Source of the DNA: CAWACC01 sp964390695
GTDB lineage: Bacteria; Chlamydiota; Chlamydiia; Chlamydiales; Parachlamydiaceae
Assembly: GCA_964390695.1 (NCBI GenBank)
Contig: CAYMKI010000035.1
Location: 1 to 24,059 of the forward strand
Reading direction: 5' to 3'
DNA length: 24,059 nucleotides
A program made the position numbers and the translations under genes. How positions within the stretch are numbered: the first letter of the stretch is position 1; each line of letters begins with the position of its first letter. The notes below the pieces were generated by a model. That model worked only from the letters and a program-made list of their open reading frames with translations. It had not been told where the DNA came from and did not search any database. Below, piece after piece: positions 1-6,098 of this stretch.

Positions 1-49
1 GTTAAAAGGTTATCTTATAATAAATTTTCTAATAAAATGGGTAATGACA

Positions 50-92
50 AGGGCGTTGCCCTGGGCTATTACGTTCCAGCCCCTTGGGCTGG
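50..92 (+). repeat. REP-like element: two hairpins around a core
   Basis: Two perfect short hairpins are visible: AGGGC/GCCCT (50-54 and 58-62, loop GTT) and CCAGCCC/GGGCTGG (76-82 and 86-92, loop of 3). They flank the core GGCTATTACGTTCCAG (64-79). The same core recurs at 301-316 with one base changed. Paired short hairpins with a conserved linker are the usual architecture of repetitive extragenic palindromes. No REP-associated transposase is present here. Confidence 0.6.
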
Positions 93-159
93 TGAGAGAG
101 CCGTCAAAAAAGAACAAACTTTAGCGCCACTACCGCGGCTTAAACGCATGTGATTTTTT

Positions 160-254
160 TGGCTATTTTCATATGATCGGCATTGTATTTTTGATAGTAT
201 ACTTAATATTATAATACTTAGAGTATTGATCTGACGAAGTTGTGAAAATAGCCA
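160..254. repeat. 12-bp perfect inverted repeat, AT-rich interior
   Basis: TGGCTATTTTCA at 160-171 is the exact reverse complement of TGAAAATAGCCA at 243-254. T-runs lie just outside both arms, and the 71-bp interior is AT-rich with a minor internal palindrome. It could be a small non-autonomous element or a long-loop structure; no target-site duplication is obvious. Confidence 0.45.
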
Positions 255-300
255 TTTTTTTTTCACCTGACAAAAGTACAAAATCATCACCCTAGCCTTA

Positions 301-316
301 GGCTATTACGTTGCAG
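301..316 (+). repeat. Second copy of the REP-like core
   Basis: GGCTATTACGTTGCAG differs from the core at 64-79 by a single base and is in the same orientation, 237 bp away. It is preceded by a small palindrome (CCTA..TAGG, about 291-302) at the place where the first copy has its left hairpin, but the right hairpin has decayed. Confidence 0.5.
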
Positions 317-389
317 ACTTCCAACCTGATATTTATTGGATTTAGGAAGGATATCTAATTGTCACAAATTTCACAATATAGGCTTGTAA

Positions 390-405
390 TGCCTTAATGT
401 TACAG
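390..405 (+). repeat. Diverged REP-like core over a stop codon
   Basis: TGCCTTAATGTTACAG matches AGCCCTAATGTTACAG at 14112-14127 at 13 of 16 positions and the 64-79 and 301-316 cores more loosely. It overlaps the stop codon (complement of 400-402) of the minus-strand gene, so that gene ends in repeat sequence. Confidence 0.4.
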
Positions 406-1977
406 GCCGAGGCCGATTTGCTTGGATACAATGGCTAATTGATAAAGGCCATAAATACATAATACTTTGGCCCAAGCTAATGTGATGCGTACTTGCAGGA
501 TCACGCTATTGAAATAACTGCGGCCTATTTGAAATTTAGGCTGTAGAAATTCCTGCGATTTTTTATGCACATAGGATACGGCTAACTTAACCTCTGAGGA
601 AAGAACTTTTACCTTCCCCTCTAATCTAGGTATGGCCCGTTGGATCCTTTCCTGAAATCCGTATTTTGGCTTTCCTACAGGAACGTCTACTGTCTTCTTA
701 GAATAGCGTTGGAATATATCACCTATACGAACTCGATGGGCTAGACGTGTATAAACCAAGTTGAATTTGAATGTGACTTTATCGACTGTCTTTCTAAAAG
801 AAGACTGTATATATACAAATAAAGCTCTCACCTTTTTCAACAATACAGTTCTTAAAGACTCAAGGTATTTTTGAAATTGTACAAGATATCCTACAGGAAG
901 GCCAGCTAGTAAGACTCCGATACTAGCTTGTAGATGCTTTATTTTCTCATTGATTTTTTTCCCATGCAAATGCAGATAGTTGGCGATTTCCTGGTTTTTT
1001 TTATGAAAATACTTTCTATTATATTGTGAAAGGTTTAAAGCCAGGAGCCTAGTAGTAAGTTTTGAATACAAGGCATGGTTGGCTATAAATTTTCGCCAGT
1101 TTTGAGGTAAATCTCTTAAAACTTGTACCTGCTTTTTTAAGGCTGTAGTTAAGGCTGTGAGGGTGAAGATTTCATTGGTGATTTTTGAACGGGCAATACG
1201 GCTGAAGTGACCAGCAGATACTTTGATCTCCCTTAAATTATCTTGAAAAAAACTTTTGCTGTGTCCAACTAATTTCAGCCATCTTTTCTTGAGGGATATA
1301 AAGAATGTGTTGAAGCTTGTAATTCCAGCTTGGATGGCATGATTTAAATGCGTGGGAGACTGTTTTATCCAGTCTACACTTTGCAGATATTTTTTATAGT
1401 AACGTTGAAACCTCGTAACAAGCACCTTCCAGTACGTAGAGGGTATGGAGATGAAAGCGAGATAAGTTCTGGAGAGGCGGCTTCTGATTTTCTTTATGGT
1501 GTTTGCAATCTTAATAAAAGGCGCTTTAATGGTATTGAGGGTCGAATTTATAGCAACCATACACTTTATCTTATAGAAGCTTACACGCTTTGCCACTGCT
1601 TTGACCACAAAGGGAATCCATTTGAAGAAGACTACTTTGGGAATCTGATAGAATACTAAATAAAAAGGTAATGCAAAGGCTAAAAAAACATATTTCACTA
1701 GGATGGCCAAAAACCTGAATCTATTCCAGATGAGACGTGGAGAATTTTCTTCGAATTTTTTTTGGATTTCTTGTTCGATTTTTCTTTGTGTTGATCCTTT
1801 GGCTTGATGTGTAAGCGGTTCGGCAGGCGGGCGCTTAACCGCGTGCGGATTCCTTATCATTTCAAACACATCAAACTGTTGAGCACATTTTGAAGCGCCG
1901 TCGCGGTAGGGGTTATTCCTGCGGCGTTTAGGCGATTGACCTGGCTGTTGTTGGTTGACATGAATAGCCTGAGCCAT
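400..1977 (-). CDS. Very basic membrane-associated protein, unknown
   Basis: I do not recognise this protein. It is about 525 residues, extremely rich in Lys and Arg, and begins with a Gln/Pro/Arg-rich segment (MAQAIHVNQQQPGQSPKRRR). A strongly hydrophobic stretch follows at about residues 85-120 (ILVKYVFLAFALPFYLVFY). The rest alternates basic and aromatic-rich amphipathic helices, and the C-terminus is moderately hydrophobic. That pattern suggests a membrane-attached protein, perhaps binding nucleic acid or anionic lipid, but no catalytic motif is visible. The frame can be extended to a GTG at 1989, but that codon follows TTGA directly and has no Shine-Dalgarno spacing, so I chose the ATG at 1977. 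It is monocistronic on the minus strand, with its own candidate promoter at 2013-2040. Its last codons lie in a REP-like repeat. Coding is fairly certain because of the length; function is unknown. Confidence 0.75.
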   Translation of the reverse strand: MAQAIHVNQQQPGQSPKRRRNNPYRDGASKCAQQFDVFEMIRNPHAVKRPPAEPLTHQAKGSTQRKIEQEIQKKFEENSPRLIWNRFRFLAILVKYVFLAFALPFYLVFYQIPKVVFFKWIPFVVKAVAKRVSFYKIKCMVAINSTLNTIKAPFIKIANTIKKIRSRLSRTYLAFISIPSTYWKVLVTRFQRYYKKYLQSVDWIKQSPTHLNHAIQAGITSFNTFFISLKKRWLKLVGHSKSFFQDNLREIKVSAGHFSRIARSKITNEIFTLTALTTALKKQVQVLRDLPQNWRKFIANHALYSKLTTRLLALNLSQYNRKYFHKKNQEIANYLHLHGKKINEKIKHLQASIGVLLAGLPVGYLVQFQKYLESLRTVLLKKVRALFVYIQSSFRKTVDKVTFKFNLVYTRLAHRVRIGDIFQRYSKKTVDVPVGKPKYGFQERIQRAIPRLEGKVKVLSSEVKLAVSYVHKKSQEFLQPKFQIGRSYFNSVILQVRITLAWAKVLCIYGLYQLAIVSKQIGLGL

Positions 1978-2012
1978 AATAAAAAACACTCAACTTATTG
2001 AATTATGCAATT

Positions 2013-2040
2013 ATTTTAACATAAAAATGTTAAGATTCAA
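2013..2040 (-). promoter_or_regulatory. Candidate promoter of the basic protein gene
   Basis: Read on the minus strand, TTGAAT (2035-2040) and TAAAAT (2013-2018) are separated by 16 bp, close to the sigma-70-type consensus. They lie about 35 bp upstream of the ATG at 1977. The spacer contains a perfect inverted repeat. Confidence 0.5.
2016..2033. promoter_or_regulatory. Operator-like palindrome within promoter spacer
   Basis: TTAACAT (2016-2022) and ATGTTAA (2027-2033) form a perfect 7-bp inverted repeat around four A residues. It fills the spacer between the candidate -35 and -10 boxes of the 400-1977 gene, where a repressor dimer could bind. No regulator is identified. Confidence 0.4.
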
Positions 2041-2127
2041 TAAAAATTATACCTATTCACAATTTTCATTCAGCTATTTATAATTTAAGATGATAGCAGG
2101 AGCTCGGAAAAAAAAGAAAAATAGAGT

Positions 2128-2156
2128 TTGCAAGATTATTCCCTGCCGGATATAAT
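2128..2156 (+). promoter_or_regulatory. Strong sigma-70-type promoter
   Basis: TTGCAA (2128-2133) is followed after exactly 17 bp by the perfect -10 box TATAAT (2151-2156). Transcription would start near 2163, upstream of the AGGAG (2176-2180) and ATG at 2191. Its position rules out longer start choices for the first small gene. Confidence 0.75.
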
Positions 2157-2190
2157 TAGTGACAAAAACTTTATCAGGAGTCATATTGCC

Positions 2191-2364
2191 ATGGTGCGAA
2201 TTAGTAAACAATGCGAAAGAAGGGCAAAATCCCCTCATCGTCCAAGAATAGGTTCGGAAAAAACAGGTGCTCGCAAAGACAACCTGGCTGCAGGTTACAA
2301 AGCTCACGCCAACGCCTTAGAAGGCGGACATGCTGCTTTAGCCTTCATCCCAAAAATTAAATAA
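2191..2364 (+). CDS. Small basic chlamydial protein, unknown function
   Basis: A 57-residue, strongly basic protein (MVRISKQCERRAKSPHRPRI at the start) rich in Arg, Lys and Ala, with the look of a ribosome- or nucleic-acid-associated protein. I chose the ATG at 2191: AGGAG precedes it by 10 nt, and the alternative TTG at 2128 would put the start inside the promoter's -35 box. It is the first gene of a two-gene unit bounded by a strong promoter and a terminator. From memory, C. trachomatis has two tiny genes (CT421.1 and CT421.2) immediately before the ybeY-like gene CT422, and this gene fits the first of them by position; a search would settle that. I can assign no domain. Confidence 0.7.
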   Translation: MVRISKQCERRAKSPHRPRIGSEKTGARKDNLAAGYKAHANALEGGHAALAFIPKIK

Positions 2365-2387
2365 TACAAATTGAGGACTTATAAACT

Positions 2388-2549
2388 ATGTCTAGACATC
2401 CCAGCTACGGCAAATCCAATTCGGGAGTAAAAAAACGCAATGTGCTGAAACGCTTCGAAAGGGTTGAAGTACTTAAAAAAATAGGAAGATGGAAAACTGA
2501 AGACGCTAAACGCGTAACAGGGTTGCCTAAAACACCTGTAATGCAATAG
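2388..2549 (+). CDS. Chlamydiae/Verrucomicrobia small basic protein
   Basis: A 53-residue, highly basic protein (MSRHPSYGKSNSGVKKRNVL at the start; central RFERVEVLKK). It fits the short 'small basic protein' family that I recall as confined to the Chlamydiae/Verrucomicrobia group and thought to be ribosome-associated; that assignment rests on memory of the family. GAGGA (2373-2377) precedes the ATG by 10 nt. It is 23 nt downstream of another small basic gene and is followed 16 nt later by an intrinsic terminator, so the two form a short, probably highly expressed transcript. It is the clearest phylum marker in the window. Confidence 0.8.
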   Translation: MSRHPSYGKSNSGVKKRNVLKRFERVEVLKKIGRWKTEDAKRVTGLPKTPVMQ

Positions 2550-2565
2550 TGGCTTTTACCGTCGG

Positions 2566-2593
2566 AAAGGCTGGCATTCTGATCAGCCTTTTA
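2566..2593 (+). terminator. Intrinsic terminator of the small-protein unit
   Basis: AAAGGCTG (2566-2573) pairs perfectly with CAGCCTTT (2584-2591) across a 10-nt loop. The descending arm ends in a short T-run. It begins 16 nt after the stop codon at 2549. Confidence 0.7.
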
Positions 2594-2703
2594 ACTCTGC
2601 ATTGCAATATTTCGGAACTCTGCATCTTCCTCATAAAATGTTGCAAAGTCGAGTTTAACGGATCTCGTCCCCATAATTTGGTAATTAAATAAAAGCAAAT
2701 CTA

Positions 2704-3189
2704 GTGAAAGTTTCTGTCTTTAACTCTCAGAAAGACCTATCCATAAGCAAAATTCAAGTCAAAAAACTCTGTCAGACAGTGGTTGCCTTTGAAGGAGGTC
2801 GCTACGACGAAGTTGCCATCTATTTCGTCGATAAGCCTGAAATCTGCCGTCTGCATGATGAATTTTTTCAAGATCCCTCCCCAACAGATTGTATTTCCTT
2901 TCCCATGAATACCTACGACGACTTCGAATACAGAATTCTAGGAGAAGTGTTTGTGTGCCCGCCTGTAGCTATCGAATATGCAGATCAGCATGGAGGTGAT
3001 GCCTACGATGAAGTGAGCCTTTATGTTGTGCATGGCCTGCTTCACCTTCTAGGTTACGATGATATAGACCCTAAAGATCGCAAGCAAATGAGATTAGCTG
3101 AAAAAAGACATATCGAACATTTGCAAGAATTAGGTATTATGTTATCTAGAAGCAAGCAGCTTAGACGCCGCACGATCAACCAAAATTAA
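2704..3189 (+). CDS. ybeY: Endoribonuclease YbeY, chlamydial variant
   Basis: YbeY is a single-strand-specific metal-dependent endoribonuclease needed for 16S rRNA 3'-end maturation and ribosome quality control. The 161-residue protein has the family's TDxxSFP segment (TDCISFP, about 61-67) and the zinc-site segment HGLLHLLGYDD (110-120). Length is normal. Two departures from the usual active site stand out. The third metal ligand, His in E. coli (H3xH5xH), is Asp120, and the position aligned with the conserved E. coli Arg59 is Phe55. The start is GTG at 2704; no good Shine-Dalgarno is visible, but there is no in-frame ATG nearby. It begins 110 nt after the upstream terminator and is followed 12 nt later by a CorC/TlyC-like gene, as in other Chlamydiae. 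Identity is secure; catalytic competence is less so. Confidence 0.92.
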   Translation: MKVSVFNSQKDLSISKIQVKKLCQTVVAFEGGRYDEVAIYFVDKPEICRLHDEFFQDPSPTDCISFPMNTYDDFEYRILGEVFVCPPVAIEYADQHGGDAYDEVSLYVVHGLLHLLGYDDIDPKDRKQMRLAEKRHIEHLQELGIMLSRSKQLRRRTINQN

Positions 3190-3201
3190 TGGGAGGGTTT
3201 T

Positions 3202-4540
3202 TTGTTTCTTATTATCCTTTTTTTTAGCATGCTGTTTTTTTTAGTGGGAACATTTTGCCTTACATCTGTTAGCAGCGCTTTGAGAAGAAGGCATAAGACG
3301 GATTCGAGAAAGCAGCTAAAAGCATTAGGTTTTTTATTTTTGTATAGGCCCTTCCATCTGTTTTTTTTCCCCAAGCATGAGTTTGAAGGCTTGTTTTTTG
3401 CGACTATCTGTTCGCAAAGTATCTCTCGTTTTTTATTTGCAGGGCTATCGATCTTTTTTTTGGGGTCGACTTCTCTATATCCCTTGAGTGCACCTCTACA
3501 AGCTCCCGGCGACTTTTTATACTTTTGGTTAGTCCTCAGCGTACTGGTGCTGCTGCTGATATCATTTATATTCGGAGATTACTTACCCCGACTATTCGGC
3601 ACGAAGTATCCTGAAACCGCTATCCGAGTANNNNNNNNNNATGTTTATAGCCTTTCCGATTACCTTCATCTTCATGCAGGTAGCACAACTGCTTTCAAAA
3701 ACAGTCTACTTTGATTATTTGCAGGAACCTGAAGCTCAGGCAAAACAAGAAATCATCGACATGATCCAGAAAGCACAATTAAGCCCAGAACTAGATATCA
3801 ATGACAAAAAAATCATCGAAGCTGTGTTCAAATTTAGGGATGTGATTGCGAGGGAAGTGATGGTGCCGCGCGTCGATTTATTTAGCCTATCGGCCTCTAC
3901 CTCCATCAAAGAAGCCGCAAAGCTGCTCGGCAATGAAGGTTATAGCCGTATTCCGGTGTACAGGGATACCGTCGATAATATTGTAGGTGTTCTAATGTAC
4001 AAGGACATTTTGAACAAATACCGAGAGTACGAAGAAAAGGGCAATGACACTTCCATCTTGGCCTTGCCGATAGAATCCATCTTAAAAAATGTCTTTTACA
4101 CCATCGAAACAAAGAAAATATCGCATCTTCTCCAGGAATTTAAAAAGAAGCAGGTCCATCTGGCTATCGTCGTGGACGAATACGGCGGCACAGAAGGGAT
4201 TGTGACTATTGAAGATATCCTCGAAAAAATCGTCGGCGAGATTTCGGACGAGTATGACGAGCCGGAGATCCTCTTCGTCGCACAACCAGACGGAAGCTGG
4301 CTCGTAGACCCGCGCATGAGCATCATGGACGCCGAAGAACAATTAGGCTTGCACATACCAGAAGAAGGCGATTATGATTCTATTGCGGGATATATTTTTC
4401 ATTGTGCAGGTTGTATACCTACAAAAGGTTTTGTGATCCATCGCGACGATTTTGAAATAGAGATCTTGGACTCCAACGATAGAATGGTAGAAAAAGTCAA
4501 AATTAAACCTTTGCAAAACTTAAAAGATCATGAATTCTGA
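3202..4540 (+). CDS. CNNM/CorC (TlyC-like) CBS-domain membrane protein
   Basis: A member of the CNNM/CorC family of membrane proteins linked to Mg2+/Co2+ transport, historically labelled hemolysin TlyC. Before the gap (3202-3630) lies a DUF21-type region with several membrane segments ending in GDYLPRLFGTKYPETAIRV. After it come a last hydrophobic helix, two CBS domains (about 3850-4050 and 4080-4260, the second with VVDEYGGTEGIVTIEDILE) and a C-terminal CorC_HlyC domain (about 4290-4520). The start is probably TTG at 3202, since GGGAGGG sits at 3191-3197. The halves are in different frames only because the ten Ns are a placeholder: the true gap must be a multiple of three if the gene is intact, and family alignment suggests only a few residues are missing. 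The full length of about 445 residues is normal. It overlaps rny by 11 nt. Confidence 0.88.
3631..3640. other. Assembly gap (ten Ns) inside the CNNM/CorC gene
   Basis: Ten undetermined bases interrupt the coding sequence between the DUF21 region and its last membrane helix. The upstream codon phase reaches the gap exactly at 3631 and the downstream phase resumes at 3641, so ten bases cannot be the real length of an intact gene. Confidence 0.95.
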
Positions 4541-6089
4541 GTATCTAGCCGAAGTTGTAATGCATCTCCTTTGCGGAGGTATTTTAGGGGCACTGGCCTA
4601 TTGGGGCTTTCATCGCATGAAGCTGGGCTCATACCAAAAAATAGCCCAAGACATCATTTTTAAAGCTGAAATAGATGCCAAAGCTATCAAAAGCGCCGGA
4701 GAGATAACCCTTAAACAGTCCCTCATCGAACAACAAAAGGAATGCGAACAAATCCTGCAACAGGAAAAGAAAAAACTGCAGAAGGAAGAAGACCGCTTAA
4801 AAATTCGCGAAGATAAACTCGAAACGCGCATGAACCTGGTCGAAAAAAAGTTGGCTGATATTGAGAGGAAGGAATCTGTTCTGAGCGGCCGTAAACAGCA
4901 GATCGATGACGAACGTAAAATTGTGTCGGAGCTACATAGCAATTTAATCCAGCAGCTAGAGTCCATCAGCGGCTTAAGTTCTTCCGAAGCCAAAGACCTT
5001 CTTTTTGCAAAAATCACCAACGAAATCAAGAATGAAGCGGCGCATCTCTCCAGAAAAATCCGCAAAGAAGCCGAAGAACAAGCCGAACAGGAAGCCAAAA
5101 GAATCATAGTAACCTCTATTAACCGTTTAGCCGTCCCTTGTGTTTCTGAAGCTACGGTTAATACCGTCGCTATTCCCAACGACGAAATGAAAGGTCGTAT
5201 CATCGGACGTGAAGGCCGAAATATTCGCGCCCTAGAACATGTCACAGGAATCAATTTCATCATCGATGACACCCCAGGAGCAATTGTATTATCTGGTTTT
5301 GACCCCATCCGCATGCAGATCGCCAAAATGGCCCTGTCGGAACTGGTCAAAGACGGCCGAATACATCCCACGCGCATCGAAGAAGTCGTGGAGAAAGCTA
5401 AGCAGAATTGCAATAAATTGATTAGGCAATACGGTGAAGATGCGGCGTTTAAAGCCGGAGCCATGAATATTAGCCCAGACCTCATCACTTTACTCGGAAA
5501 GCTTAAATTTAGATTCAGCTATGGTCAAAACGTTTTAGACCATTCTCTGGAAGTCTCCCATATTATGGGACTGATGGCCGCTGAATTGGGCGCCGATGTG
5601 CGCCTCGCCAAACGCATCGGCTTGCTGCATGATATCGGCAAAGCCGTATCGCATGAAGTGGAGGGTTCACATGATATCATCGGACATGACTTATGCCTGA
5701 AATACGGAGAAACCAAGGAAGTAGCCAATGGTGTAGGATGCCATCACTTTAAGATGGAACCTCTCACGCTGGAAGCCGCCTTTATCAACAGCGCCGATGG
5801 CATGTCAGCCGCACGTCAGGGCGCCAGAAGCGAGCCGGTGGAAGAATACATCAAACGCCTAAAAAAACTAGAAGATATCGCCTATGAATTCCCAGGTGTA
5901 GAAAAAGCCTATGCGATGGAAGCTGGAAGAGAAATTCGCGTCATCGTATCACCCGAAGTGCACGATGACGCCGCCACCTCGACATTGACCAAGGATTTAA
6001 CCAAACGCATTGAAAACGAATTGACCTACCCAGGCAAAATCAAGGTGATGGTCATTAGGGAAAAAAGAGTGATCGAATATGCTCTATAA
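4530..6089 (+). CDS. rny: Ribonuclease Y
   Basis: RNase Y is a membrane-anchored endoribonuclease that starts mRNA decay and processes structured RNAs. All four parts are visible in the 519 residues. An N-terminal transmembrane segment spans about 8-26, a long charged coiled coil about 35-195, a KH RNA-binding domain has GRIIGREGRNI at 222-232, and an HD hydrolase domain has His338 (LDHSLE), His367-Asp368 (LLHDIGKA) and His405-His406. Length matches the family (about 520). The start overlaps the end of the CorC-like gene by 11 nt, implying translational coupling. With ybeY two genes upstream, the cluster combines rRNA- and mRNA-processing nucleases. The gene converges with the minus-strand gene ending at 6099, with 9 nt between stops and no clear terminator. 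Confidence 0.95.
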   Translation: MNSEYLAEVVMHLLCGGILGALAYWGFHRMKLGSYQKIAQDIIFKAEIDAKAIKSAGEITLKQSLIEQQKECEQILQQEKKKLQKEEDRLKIREDKLETRMNLVEKKLADIERKESVLSGRKQQIDDERKIVSELHSNLIQQLESISGLSSSEAKDLLFAKITNEIKNEAAHLSRKIRKEAEEQAEQEAKRIIVTSINRLAVPCVSEATVNTVAIPNDEMKGRIIGREGRNIRALEHVTGINFIIDDTPGAIVLSGFDPIRMQIAKMALSELVKDGRIHPTRIEEVVEKAKQNCNKLIRQYGEDAAFKAGAMNISPDLITLLGKLKFRFSYGQNVLDHSLEVSHIMGLMAAELGADVRLAKRIGLLHDIGKAVSHEVEGSHDIIGHDLCLKYGETKEVANGVGCHHFKMEPLTLEAAFINSADGMSAARQGARSEPVEEYIKRLKKLEDIAYEFPGVEKAYAMEAGREIRVIVSPEVHDDAATSTLTKDLTKRIENELTYPGKIKVMVIREKRVIEYAL

Positions 6090-6098
6090 ATTCGATGG

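Larger units (their letters stand above)
1..399. other. Non-coding region with diverged REP-like repeats
   Basis: I see no convincing gene in this stretch. A 73-codon minus-strand ORF exists (69-290), but its C-terminal codons are simply the translation of palindromic repeat sequence and there is no supporting ribosome binding site. The stretch holds two hairpins at 50-62 and 76-92, a second copy of the repeat core at 301-316, a third diverged copy at 390-405, and a separate 12-bp perfect inverted repeat (160-171 and 243-254). It lies downstream of the minus-strand gene ending at 400. Confidence 0.6.

Noticed and set aside
69..290. Minus-strand 73-codon ORF
   Set aside because: It overlaps palindromic repeats and the 12-bp inverted repeat, and its composition is explained by repeat translation.
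2074..2307. Minus-strand ORF opposite the small basic gene
   Set aside because: It lies over a strong plus-strand promoter and gene and has no supporting signals.
3641..4540. Separate CBS-domain gene starting at ATG 3641
   Set aside because: The ATG directly abuts the assembly gap, has no visible ribosome binding site, and the preceding segment supplies the missing DUF21 region of the same family.
4610..5488. Long minus-strand ORF (292 codons) opposite rny
   Set aside because: It is antisense to the coiled-coil and KH parts of an unmistakable RNase Y. Its Ser/Leu-rich translation is typical of a shadow of Glu/Lys-rich coding DNA.
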